From NCBI GenBank assembly GCA_018066225.1, contig JAGHRU010000144.1, forward strand, positions 1 to 11,680: a stretch of DNA of 11,680 bases, written 5' to 3'. A program made the translations under genes and the position numbers. Every line of letters starts with the position of its first letter. Position 1 is the stretch's first letter. This stretch comes from Candidatus Equimonas enterica. GTDB lineage: Bacteria > Bacteroidota > Bacteroidia > Bacteroidales > Bacteroidaceae. The notes below the pieces were generated by a model. The model had not been told where the DNA came from, did not search any database, and worked only from the letters and a program-made list of their open reading frames with translations. This document shows, one piece after another, positions 1 to 6,766 of the stretch.

Positions 1-995
1 ATCGGCAAGCAGATGCAGTTCTTCGGTGCGCGTGCCAATCTGGCAAGTGCTCGCTCTACGCCATCAACGGCGGCCGCGACGAAATCAGCGGTGAGCAAAT
101 CGGTCCTTGCTTCCGCCCCATCACTGGCGACTATCTGGAATATGAGGAAGTCATGGATAAGTTTGAAGATATGATGCGATGGCTGGCCAAAGTCTATGTC
201 AATGCACTCAAGATTATCCACTACATGCACGACAAGTACGACTATGAGGCACTCGAAATGGCACTCCACGATGGCGATGTCAAGCGTACGCAGGCCACGG
301 GTATCGCAGGTCTTTCCATCGTGACCGACTCCTTGGCAGCCATCAAGTTTGGCAAGGTGCGCATCATCCGCGACGAGCGCGGTTTGGCCGTCGATTTCAA
401 GCAAGAAGGCGACTACGTCCCCTACGGCAACAACGACGAGAACACCGACAAACTCGCACTTATGGTGACGGAGAAATTCATGGAATACCTGCGTCAGCAC
501 GAGACATACCGCCATGCCGTGCCTACGCAGTCCATACTCACCATCACCTCCAACATCATGTACGGCAAGAACACAGGTGCTACGCCCGATGGTCGCCCCA
601 AGGGCATGCCTTTCGCTCCGGGTGCCAACCCGATGAACGGTCGTGACACCAAGGGTGCTGTCGCAGCACTCTCGAGCGTCGCCAAGTTGCCTTTCCACCA
701 CTCCCACGATGGTATCTCCTACACCTTCGCCATCAGTCCGAACACCCTCGGCAAGGAGAACGACAAGCAGATAGACAACCTCGTACACCTCATGGACGGC
801 TACTTCACACCCGACGGCGGTCATCACCTCAATGTAAACGTATTTGACAAAGACCTCCTCGTGGATGCCATGGAACACCCCGAGAAGTACCCGCAACTCA
901 CCATCCGCGTTAGTGGCTACGCTGTGAACTTCGTGAAACTGACCCGTGAGCAGCAACTCGATGTCCTCAGCCGCACCATCAACCAGTCGCTCTGA
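1..995 (+). CDS. pflB: Pyruvate formate-lyase, 3' part, with apparent -1 frameshift
   Basis: Cytoplasmic glycyl-radical enzyme that converts pyruvate and CoA to acetyl-CoA and formate during anaerobic growth. The conserved tail is plain: WLAKVYVNALKIIHYMHDKY, TPDGRPKGMPFAPGANPMNG, GGHHLNVNV, and the radical loop RVSGYAV, whose glycine codon is at 915-917. The gene enters from the left edge, so about the first half, including the catalytic cysteine pair, is missing. Bases 1-45 encode IGKQMQFFGARANLA in frame 1. From base 45 the family sequence (KCSLYAINGGRDE) continues in frame 3, so one base, probably an A in GCA-AAG, is missing around 43-46. The ATG at 153 is internal, not the true start. 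The stop TGA at 993-995 overlaps the pflA start. Identity is near certain. Whether the frameshift is biological or a sequence error near the edge is unknown; error seems likelier because everything downstream is intact. Confidence 0.95.
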   Translation, partial: RQADAVLRCACQSGKCSLYAINGGRDEISGEQIGPCFRPITGDYLEYEEVMDKFEDMMRWLAKVYVNALKIIHYMHDKYDYEALEMALHDGDVKRTQATGIAGLSIVTDSLAAIKFGKVRIIRDERGLAVDFKQEGDYVPYGNNDENTDKLALMVTEKFMEYLRQHETYRHAVPTQSILTITSNIMYGKNTGATPDGRPKGMPFAPGANPMNGRDTKGAVAALSSVAKLPFHHSHDGISYTFAISPNTLGKENDKQIDNLVHLMDGYFTPDGGHHLNVNVFDKDLLVDAMEHPEKYPQLTIRVSGYAVNFVKLTREQQLDVLSRTINQSL

Positions 996-1741
996 TGACA
1001 ACCTCTACGACTCCCCTCGGACGCATTCACTCCGTTGAGAGTTTCGGCACAGTGGACGGCCCCGGCATAAGGTTTCTGACCTTTATGCAGGGCTGTCCAC
1101 TGCGTTGCTTGTTTTGCCACAACCCCGACACATGGGACGCCAACGCCCCCGTGGCCTATGAGTGGACGCCCAAGCAACTGCTCGAAGAGACCTTGCGCTA
1201 CCGCAGTTTCCTGCGCCACGGCGGCGTCACCGTCACAGGTGGTGAACCCTTGATGCAAGCACGCTTCGTGGGGGAATACCTCCGCTTGTGCCAAGCCCAA
1301 GGACTGCATACAGCCATCGACACGAGTGGTGCCATCTTCTCCGACGAAGCGCGCGAAGCCCTCTGCCACGCTGACCTCGTCTTGCTCGACATCAAGACCA
1401 CCGACGATGCGCTCCACAGGACACTCACACGCAGTGACCGTCGAGGCAACATCGCCACGCTGCAATGGCTGCAAGACAAGGGCAAAGCCGTATGGATACG
1501 CCATGTCGTCACGCCGACCATCAACGACGACGATGCCCATCTCGAAGCCGTGGCAGACTACATCGCTGATTTCAGCGTCGTAGAGCAAGTGGAGATACTG
1601 CCCTACCACACGATGGGCCGCTACAAATACGAGCGCATGGGCATAGATTATGCCCTCAAAGATCTCGACGCCCTCAGCGCCGAACGCCGCCAACGCGCCC
1701 TCGACATCTTTCGCAGCCGACTCCGCTGCAAGGTACTTTGA
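995..1741 (+). CDS. pflA: Pyruvate formate-lyase activating enzyme (radical SAM)
   Basis: Radical SAM protein of 248 residues, close to the 246 of E. coli PflA. It uses a [4Fe-4S] cluster and S-adenosylmethionine to install the glycyl radical on PflB. The family features appear in order: the N-terminal stretch FGTVDGPGIRFLTFMQGC, the cluster motif CxxxCxxC at C34, C38 and C41 (CPLRCLFC), the SAM-binding TGGEP at residues 81-85, and a C-terminal YHTMGRYKYERMG segment. The ATG at 995-997 shares its A with the pflB stop (TGATG), which implies translational coupling and joint transcription with pflB. This is the standard pflB-pflA order. Its end faces the convergent comEC gene across a 90-base gap that contains a long hairpin. 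Confidence 0.96.
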   Translation: MTTSTTPLGRIHSVESFGTVDGPGIRFLTFMQGCPLRCLFCHNPDTWDANAPVAYEWTPKQLLEETLRYRSFLRHGGVTVTGGEPLMQARFVGEYLRLCQAQGLHTAIDTSGAIFSDEAREALCHADLVLLDIKTTDDALHRTLTRSDRRGNIATLQWLQDKGKAVWIRHVVTPTINDDDAHLEAVADYIADFSVVEQVEILPYHTMGRYKYERMGIDYALKDLDALSAERRQRALDIFRSRLRCKVL

Positions 1742-1772
1742 GGCTTGCAGGCCTCATTTCGGGCACGAACGG

Positions 1773-1816
1773 AAAACGCCCACAGCCTTTGGAACGCTCC
1801 AAACGCTGTGGGCGTT
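1773..1816. terminator. Long hairpin between convergent pflA and comEC, probable shared terminator
   Basis: The arms 1775-1793 and 1798-1816 are inverted repeats: 12 paired bases (AACGCCCACAGC with GCTGTGGGCGTT), one C:C mismatch, 6 more pairs (TTTGGA with TCCAAA) and a 4-base loop. Read on the minus strand the stem runs into TTTT (complement of 1773-1776), a modest U-tract suited to ending the comEC transcript. On the plus strand only TT follows, so termination after pflA would rely mainly on the stem. It lies 31 bases past the pflA stop and about 15 past the comEC stop. Confidence 0.8.
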
Positions 1817-1831
1817 GCCGCTCTCTGCCCG

Positions 1832-3850
1832 CTACAATATCTCTACACGCCCGTCGGACAATCGCGACACAGCGATTTCGCGCCGCTGTGCTTCGCTCAT
1901 CATCGCTCTTTCCTGCTCCTTGGGCAGCGCGTCATCGAGGACAATACGCTGCGGCGCATAGCGTAGCAACAACTCCGCAAGCGATACACGACACGAACGC
2001 GTTACCACAAGGGCATCCACCTGAACGGGGCATCGCAAAACGGCACGCCGCATGCTCCAGCGCGTCGTAGCGCGGTCGGCTATCGCCACCCGCCGACCGT
2101 CGAAGATCAAAAGCCCCGAAGCATAGCCACTATGCGGCAAGCGCACAGCACTGTCGAGGGGACAATAGACAGGCTGCGACAGGCCATAACGGTCGCAACA
2201 CTGGTGGGTAAAATCGTCGTGCTGTGCCTGCCAAGCCTCCCTACCCGCTCCCACCAGCAGTCCTTCTTCGGGCGATGCCACAGCATAGACCACCGCACGC
2301 CGCTGCACCCGACACACATAGAGACGACCATCCTGCTGATGTGGCCGCGAAGCATAGGCTTGAAGCCCAACGCCCACGGCGCAGCAGAGCATCGCCACGA
2401 CACCCCACGGTAGCCGCCGCGACAAATGGGGCACATCGCGGAGCCGCCACCAGCGCAAAAGCGCCCAGAGCGCGGCATAGTAGAGCACGACGACAAAGAG
2501 CGAAGGCTGCCACGACACCGATATATAAGGCAGGCGTGCCGTCCACGAGAGTAGCGTGATGAGAGACCACGCCAGTCCCGCCAGAGGCCAAGCCAAAAGG
2601 CTGCGCAGAGGGACGACAAGGGCGAAGAGCAGAGCGACGCCGAGGATGAGCGACACGATAGGTATGACAATGATATTAAGCAGGAAGCCATAGAGGCTGA
2701 CTGCGCCGAAGTAGTAGGCCACCAAGGGTAGCACGGCAACTTGCGCCAACACGCCAACCATGACAAACTCCAAGGTGACATGGCCGATGTAATGCCAGAA
2801 GCGGCGTACCCGGCGCTGCCGAGGCGTGTAGTAGTCATGCCCATATTCTCTTCCCCGCTCCGGCATAGGAAGGCACGCTGTGCCCAAGATGATGCCAGCG
2901 ACACAGAGGCACGAGAGTTGGAAACCGACGTCGAAGAGCGCAGCAGGATTGACCACCATGATAGCGGTCGCCGCAAGGGCCAATCGCTCTATGGGCGGTA
3001 TGTGCCACGCCATTGCGCCAGAGAGTTCAAAGATGGTGAGCATCGCCATCGCACGCAGCAAGGAGAGCGGCAATCCCGTCAGGAAGACGAAAAGCCACAG
3101 CAGGGCAAGGAGGCCAACACGACACACCTGCCGCCACCGCCGATGTCCCAGATGCGAGAGCGGACGCAGCAACAGTAGGCGCAGGAAGAGGTACATCAAG
3201 CCAAGGTGCATGCCCGAGAGCGCCAGCACATGACTAGCACCCGAAGCCGCAAACTGCGCTCGGGTCTGCTGCGACAGCCCAGCACGGTCGCCGAGCGTCA
3301 AGGCACGAATGATAGGCACTGCCTCTCCCCACGAGGGCAAGTAGTGCGCGTATTGCTCCACCAAGGCCTCACGCAGACGCAGTAGACGGTAGCGCAGCGG
3401 CAGCGTCGGCAGCACCCCGAGACGGCGACACTGCTCAGGGCGGCAATAGCCTTGCAGCATGATGCCCTGCGACTCATACCAGCGGCGATAAGCCTTCGCC
3501 CCGGGGTAGTTGTCGTCTATGGGCGGACGCAGCATGGTCTGCACCTGCACCACATCGCCTATCTGCCACAGCGGACGCTCTCCTGCGCCACCGCCAACAC
3601 TTATCAGCGCCAGTGTCTGCTCGCGGCCGAGGCGAACGATATAACTGTCAGCACGACTACCTTCGCTATGGCGCAAGGCCACGACACCGCAATGCACGCT
3701 GACGCTGTCGTCGCCTGCCACCGTGCCAACAGGCGTCAGCACAAGGTCGGGGCGCAAAGCGTAAAGCAGCAGCAGCGTACATACGACACACGCAGCCACC
3801 CAGCATGCTGGGTAACTGCGTGTAGTGCGGTATGTTACAAGTTGTTCCAC
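1832..3850 (-). CDS. comEC: ComEC/Rec2-family DNA-uptake membrane protein
   Basis: Polytopic inner-membrane protein of 672 residues, the putative channel that carries single-stranded DNA into the cytoplasm in natural transformation. A first membrane helix lies at residues 15-33, followed by an extracytoplasmic DUF4131-like region (about 45-150). The competence domain starts with LTLGDRAGLS (185-193) and the signature SGASHVLALSGMHLGL (203-218), followed by many hydrophobic helices to about residue 500. The last 170 residues sit where other ComEC proteins carry a metallo-beta-lactamase-like domain, but I see no HxHxDH zinc motif, so that part is shortened or degenerate. The start is GTG: an in-frame TGA at 3860-3862 leaves no room upstream, and the next ATG lies about 100 codons in, past the first helix. 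It begins 22 bases after adk and is probably the last gene of the spt operon. Confidence 0.9.
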   Translation of the reverse strand: MEQLVTYRTTRSYPACWVAACVVCTLLLLYALRPDLVLTPVGTVAGDDSVSVHCGVVALRHSEGSRADSYIVRLGREQTLALISVGGGAGERPLWQIGDVVQVQTMLRPPIDDNYPGAKAYRRWYESQGIMLQGYCRPEQCRRLGVLPTLPLRYRLLRLREALVEQYAHYLPSWGEAVPIIRALTLGDRAGLSQQTRAQFAASGASHVLALSGMHLGLMYLFLRLLLLRPLSHLGHRRWRQVCRVGLLALLWLFVFLTGLPLSLLRAMAMLTIFELSGAMAWHIPPIERLALAATAIMVVNPAALFDVGFQLSCLCVAGIILGTACLPMPERGREYGHDYYTPRQRRVRRFWHYIGHVTLEFVMVGVLAQVAVLPLVAYYFGAVSLYGFLLNIIVIPIVSLILGVALLFALVVPLRSLLAWPLAGLAWSLITLLSWTARLPYISVSWQPSLFVVVLYYAALWALLRWWRLRDVPHLSRRLPWGVVAMLCCAVGVGLQAYASRPHQQDGRLYVCRVQRRAVVYAVASPEEGLLVGAGREAWQAQHDDFTHQCCDRYGLSQPVYCPLDSAVRLPHSGYASGLLIFDGRRVAIADRATTRWSMRRAVLRCPVQVDALVVTRSCRVSLAELLLRYAPQRIVLDDALPKEQERAMMSEAQRREIAVSRLSDGRVEIL

Positions 3851-3872
3851 CCGAGGGTGTCAAGCGTTGGCC

Positions 3873-4442
3873 TTACAGCGTATCGATGACTGCACGGAGC
3901 ACAGCGTTGATATCCTCAATGCTGCCGAAGCCGGGCACGGCATGGCGGATGCCCTCTGCCTCGTACCAGTCACGCAGAGGCGCAGTCTGGTTGTGATAGA
4001 CGGCAAGACGCTTTTGAATGGTCTCGGCATTGTCATCGGCGCGACCGCTGGTCTTACCACGATTGATCAGGCGCTCCATGAGCATATCGTCGGGAACTTC
4101 GAGCTCGAGCATGGCAGCCACGCCAGTGCCGCGCTTGGAGAGCATCTCCTTCAAAGCCTCGGCCTGCGGTATGGTGCGGGGGAAACCGTCGAAGATAACG
4201 CCCACCTTCTTTTCCAGCGCATCGTAAGTGGCAGCGAGGATATCTACCATAAGCGCGTCGGGGATAAGTTGGCCTTGATCGATGTATTGCTTGGCCGTCT
4301 TGCCAAGGTCGGTACCAGCCTTAATCTGTGCACGAAGCACATCGCCCGTTGAGATGTGGTCGAAGCCATACTTCTCCACGAGCAGGTCACTCTGTGTGCC
4401 CTTGCCAGAACCGGGAGCACCAAAGATTACGAGATTTTTCAT
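3873..4442 (-). CDS. adk: Adenylate kinase
   Basis: Cytoplasmic adenylate kinase of 189 residues, catalysing ATP + AMP = 2 ADP. The P-loop GAPGSGKGT is at residues 8-16, the AMP-site sequence STGDVLRAQI at 31-40 and DGFPRT at 85-90. The LID segment (RLINRGKTSGRADDNAET) is the short form without zinc-binding cysteines. I place the start at the ATG 4440-4442 (MKNLVIFGAPGSGKG). The open frame extends to 4532, but the extra 30 residues overlap the hpt stop region, are unlike any adenylate kinase, and would put the P-loop too far from the N-terminus. It lies 31 bases downstream of hpt and 22 upstream of comEC, so probably co-transcribed with both. Together with hpt it forms a purine nucleotide module: IMP/GMP recovery, then adenylate balancing. 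Confidence 0.97.
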   Translation of the reverse strand: MKNLVIFGAPGSGKGTQSDLLVEKYGFDHISTGDVLRAQIKAGTDLGKTAKQYIDQGQLIPDALMVDILAATYDALEKKVGVIFDGFPRTIPQAEALKEMLSKRGTGVAAMLELEVPDDMLMERLINRGKTSGRADDNAETIQKRLAVYHNQTAPLRDWYEAEGIRHAVPGFGSIEDINAVLRAVIDTL

Positions 4443-4473
4443 ATCAGTGTGTAGTAATGGATTGTAAAGCGAG

Positions 4474-5007
4474 TTATTGCACAGTGTAGATGGCGGGCGA
4501 ATTGCGTCCGTAGCCGTCGTAGTCGAGGCCATAGCCCACGATGAAATCGTTGGGGATGCGGAAGCAGCAATAGGGGATGTCGAGCGTCACCTTCATATTG
4601 CCGGGCTTCACGAGCAAGGTGCAGATGCTGATGCTCTCTGGGTGGTGCTGCTCCAGTTCTGCCACGAGATGCTGCATCGTCAGCCCAGAGTCGATGATGT
4701 CTTCCACGATGACGACATGGCGGCCTGTGATGTCCTGCGTCAGCCCCAGCAACTGCCGTACTTCTCCCGTGGACTGCATGCCTTCGTAGGAGGCGTAGCG
4801 GAGGAAATTGATTTCGCAGGGAATGGTCACAGCGCGCAGTAGGTCTGCGGCGAAGATGAAGGAGCCGTTGAGCACCGCCACGAAGAGCGGGTTCTTGCCA
4901 GCCATGTCGGCCGACACCTTCGCAGCAACGGCTTCAACGCGCTCTCGGATGGCGTCGGCACTGATAGAGAGACCAAAGGTCTTGTCAAGGACTTGTACAG
5001 TGTGCAT
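4474..5007 (-). CDS. hpt: Hypoxanthine phosphoribosyltransferase
   Basis: Purine salvage enzyme of 177 residues that joins hypoxanthine (and usually guanine) to PRPP, giving IMP or GMP and pyrophosphate in the cytoplasm. The PRPP-binding signature VVIVEDIIDSGLT is at residues 98-110, with the paired acidic residues E102 and D103. LNGSFIFAADLLR (46-58) matches the conserved early loop, and YASYEG (71-76) the flexible catalytic loop. FIVGYGLDYDGYGRN (155-169) is the base-recognition segment with the typical VGYGLD. The length is normal for bacterial HPRT. It follows spt by 34 bases and precedes adk by 31 on the same strand. The 34-base gap contains only a weak 5-bp hairpin (5018-5032) and no TAnnTTTG box, so I infer it shares the spt promoter. 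The ATG at 5005-5007 is the natural start. Confidence 0.96.
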   Translation of the reverse strand: MHTVQVLDKTFGLSISADAIRERVEAVAAKVSADMAGKNPLFVAVLNGSFIFAADLLRAVTIPCEINFLRYASYEGMQSTGEVRQLLGLTQDITGRHVVIVEDIIDSGLTMQHLVAELEQHHPESISICTLLVKPGNMKVTLDIPYCCFRIPNDFIVGYGLDYDGYGRNSPAIYTVQ

Positions 5008-5041
5008 AATGGTAAGAAGCGGACGACCCGCTGGTAAAAGA

Positions 5042-6232
5042 CTACTTTATAATATCAAGTTCGCGGAACACCTTCACGAGTGCCTCAACGGCGCGATCCA
5101 CCTGCTCGGAAGTATGCGTGGCCATCAGCGCGAAGCGCACCAGCGTGTCTTGCGGCGCACAAGCGGGCGGAATGACGGGATTGATAAACACGCCAGCGTC
5201 AAACGCCATCTTGGTCACGAGGAATGTCTTCTCCACATCGCGCACATAGAGCGGTATGATGGGGCTCTCGGTCTCGCCGATTTCAAAGCCTTCTTCGCGG
5301 AAACGCTTCAAGGCATAGTTCGTCACCGACCAGAGCTGCTCCAATCGCTCGGACTCCGTTTGCAGGATATGCAGTGCTTCCAGTGCCGCAGCCGTGGAAG
5401 CAGGCGTCATACTTGCGCTAAATATGTAGGTGCGGGAGTTGTGACGCAGCCAGTTGATGAGCGTGCTGTCACCAGCAATAAAGCCACCGATAGAGGCGAG
5501 ACTCTTGGAGAAGGTGCCCATGATGAGGTCCACCTCGTCGGTAAGCCCGAAATGGTCGCACACGCCGCAGCCGTTACGGCCAAAGACGCCGAGGCCATGG
5601 GCTTCATCGACCATGATATTGACATTGGGGTATTTCTTTTTCAACGCCACGATTTCCGGCAACGGCGCAAGGTCGCCCTCCATAGAGAACACGCCATCGA
5701 CGACGATGAGCTTCACCGCATCGGCTTCACAACGCTGCAAGAGGCGTTCAAGATCCTGCATATCGTTGTGCTTGTATTTCAACTGCTTGGAGAACGACAG
5801 ACGGCGTCCATCGACGATGGAAGCGTGGTCGCGGTCGTCGCAGATGATGTAGTCGTGGGGACCAGTAATGCAGGGAATGACACCGCTATTGACGGTGAAG
5901 CCCGTGGAGAAGCACAGCGCCTCGTCCTTGCCTACAAAGGCCGCAAGTTCTTTCTCCAACTGCACATGAATGTCGAGGGTGCCATTGAGAAAGCGAGAGC
6001 CCGCACAGCCGCTACCGTATTGCTCCATAGCTTTCATGCCAGCCCGAATGACGCGTTCGTCTCCGGTGAGACCAGTGTAGGCATTGCTGCCAAACATGAG
6101 GACGTGTTGCTTGCTCATTTCTACTTCCGTGCCCTGCTTGCCCTCAATCTCGCGGAAATACGGATAAACACCCATCGCCATATATTCTTGCGGTCGGGTG
6201 TACTTGCTTAAACGCTCGTGGAGTAAATCCAT
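5042..6232 (-). CDS. spt: Serine palmitoyltransferase (alpha-oxoamine synthase), sphingolipid synthesis
   Basis: PLP enzyme of 396 residues that condenses serine with a fatty acyl-CoA to form 3-ketosphinganine, the first committed step of sphingolipid synthesis in Bacteroidales. The N-terminal stretch YFREIEGKQGTEVEM and the FGSNAYTGLTGD segment match the Bacteroides-type enzyme as I recall it. Alpha-oxoamine synthase landmarks are present: the GSRFLNGT loop (78-85), DHASIVDG with the PLP-stacking H136, VDEAHGLGVFG (208-218), and the Schiff-base lysine K243 in TFSKSLASIGG. A relative such as 2-amino-3-ketobutyrate CoA ligase or 8-amino-7-oxononanoate synthase cannot be fully excluded from motifs alone. 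The N-terminal EIEGKQGTEVEM segment and the absence of kbl or biotin neighbours favour Spt. It is the first gene of the minus-strand operon and has a promoter about 36 bases upstream. Confidence 0.88.
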   Translation of the reverse strand: MDLLHERLSKYTRPQEYMAMGVYPYFREIEGKQGTEVEMSKQHVLMFGSNAYTGLTGDERVIRAGMKAMEQYGSGCAGSRFLNGTLDIHVQLEKELAAFVGKDEALCFSTGFTVNSGVIPCITGPHDYIICDDRDHASIVDGRRLSFSKQLKYKHNDMQDLERLLQRCEADAVKLIVVDGVFSMEGDLAPLPEIVALKKKYPNVNIMVDEAHGLGVFGRNGCGVCDHFGLTDEVDLIMGTFSKSLASIGGFIAGDSTLINWLRHNSRTYIFSASMTPASTAAALEALHILQTESERLEQLWSVTNYALKRFREEGFEIGETESPIIPLYVRDVEKTFLVTKMAFDAGVFINPVIPPACAPQDTLVRFALMATHTSEQVDRAVEALVKVFRELDIIK

Positions 6233-6267
6233 AGTGTCTGGTGTGGTGTTGTTTTTAGATTAGGCTG

Positions 6268-6275
6268 CAAAGTTA
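6268..6275 (-). promoter_or_regulatory. Promoter -7 box for spt-hpt-adk-comEC
   Basis: On the minus strand the sequence is TAACTTTGC, a full match to the Bacteroidota primary sigma -7 consensus TAnnTTTG. It lies 36 bases before the spt ATG, giving a leader of roughly 30 nt. No TTTG is found at the usual 18-21 base spacing upstream; GCAC sits at the 19-base position. Instead, three A-tracts (complement of the T-runs 6300-6305, 6311-6317 and 6320-6325) lie just upstream and may act as an UP-like element. Confidence 0.7.
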
Positions 6276-6355
6276 CACATTTTGCGCGGTTTATGTGCAT
6301 TTTTTACCTATTTTTTTCATTTTTTATGCCTTTGTCCGTTTTGCCACATCTCCAC

Positions 6356-6390
6356 AAAAAAAGGCATCGCATGCCAAAACACGCGATGCC
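6356..6390 (-). terminator. Rho-independent terminator after the ferredoxin gene
   Basis: On the minus strand GGCATCGC pairs with GCGATGCC (6383-6390 with 6363-6370), an 8-bp perfect stem around a 12-base loop, followed at once by seven T residues (complement of 6356-6362). It begins 24 bases past the ferredoxin stop and lies upstream of the spt promoter, so it insulates the two units. Confidence 0.88.
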
Positions 6391-6413
6391 AAAAGTCGAG
6401 ATGGTGCTGACGA

Positions 6414-6584
6414 CTACTCGCCCGGAGCGATAGCGCCCTGGGGGCAAACATCTGCACATGTGCCACATTCGAGACACATATCGGGGTCAATAGAATACTT
6501 GTCGCCCTCGGAGATTGCTCCTGCGGGGCACTCGCCGATGCAGGTACCGCATGCAACGCAGTCGTCGCTAATAACGTAAGCCAT
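6414..6584 (-). CDS. Small 2[4Fe-4S] ferredoxin
   Basis: A 56-residue open frame beginning MAYVISDDCVACGTC and ending in the stop at 6414-6416. It holds two complete bacterial ferredoxin motifs CxxCxxCxxxCP: C9, C12, C15, C19 and C37, C40, C43, C47. The two halves are near-symmetric, as in clostridial-type ferredoxins of about 55 residues, so each should bind one [4Fe-4S] cluster. The expected role is a soluble low-potential electron carrier, for example for pyruvate:ferredoxin oxidoreductase or hydrogenase in anaerobic metabolism; the actual partner cannot be told from here. It forms its own transcription unit, with a consensus promoter about 90 bases upstream and a strong terminator 24 bases downstream. 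The AT-rich leader (complement of about 6585-6640) is typical of highly expressed Bacteroidota genes. Confidence 0.96.
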   Translation of the reverse strand: MAYVISDDCVACGTCIGECPAGAISEGDKYSIDPDMCLECGTCADVCPQGAIAPGE

Positions 6585-6671
6585 AGTGGTTGGTAATTTT
6601 GTAATTTTGATAAAGTGAGATAATGCTTATAGGATGGTACACTGGGGCGCACGCGTCGCCCAAATGTGGTG

Positions 6672-6702
6672 CAAAGGTATTGCTTATTTTTGACACTGCA
6701 AA
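6672..6702 (-). promoter_or_regulatory. Consensus Bacteroidota promoter for the ferredoxin gene
   Basis: On the minus strand TTTG (complement of 6699-6702) is followed after exactly 19 bases by TACCTTTG (complement of 6672-6679). This matches the published Bacteroides -33/-7 pattern TTTG-N19-TAnnTTTG in every fixed position. The predicted start is near 6665, giving a leader of about 80 nt before the ferredoxin ATG at 6584. It lies in the 182-base gap between the HtpX-like gene and the ferredoxin, where no clear terminator for the upstream operon is visible. Confidence 0.85.
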
Positions 6703-6766
6703 GCGTTTCGCCCAATTTTTGCAGCCCAGCAACTTTTTTGTCCAAGCTGAGCACGCGACAAGGGTT

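Noticed and set aside
917..1693. 258-codon minus-strand frame opposite pflA
   Set aside because: It is antisense to the intact radical SAM gene and shows no family motifs.
4443..4532. 30-residue N-terminal extension of adenylate kinase
   Set aside because: It overlaps the hpt 3' end, does not resemble any adenylate kinase, and the internal ATG at 4442 gives the standard 189-residue protein.
5018..5032. Small hairpin between spt and hpt
   Set aside because: Only five base pairs and no T-run follow, so it is unlikely to terminate transcription and does not argue against an operon.
4808..6211. 467-codon open frame on the plus strand opposite spt and the start of hpt
   Set aside because: It has no recognisable motifs and lies fully antisense to conserved Spt and Hpt coding sequence. 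Long antisense frames are common in GC-rich genes with this codon bias.
6703..6766. Possible terminator for the htpX gene (short TTGTC/GACAA and TTGC/GCAA stems)
   Set aside because: The stems are only 4-5 bp, and on the minus strand they are followed by A-runs, not T-runs.
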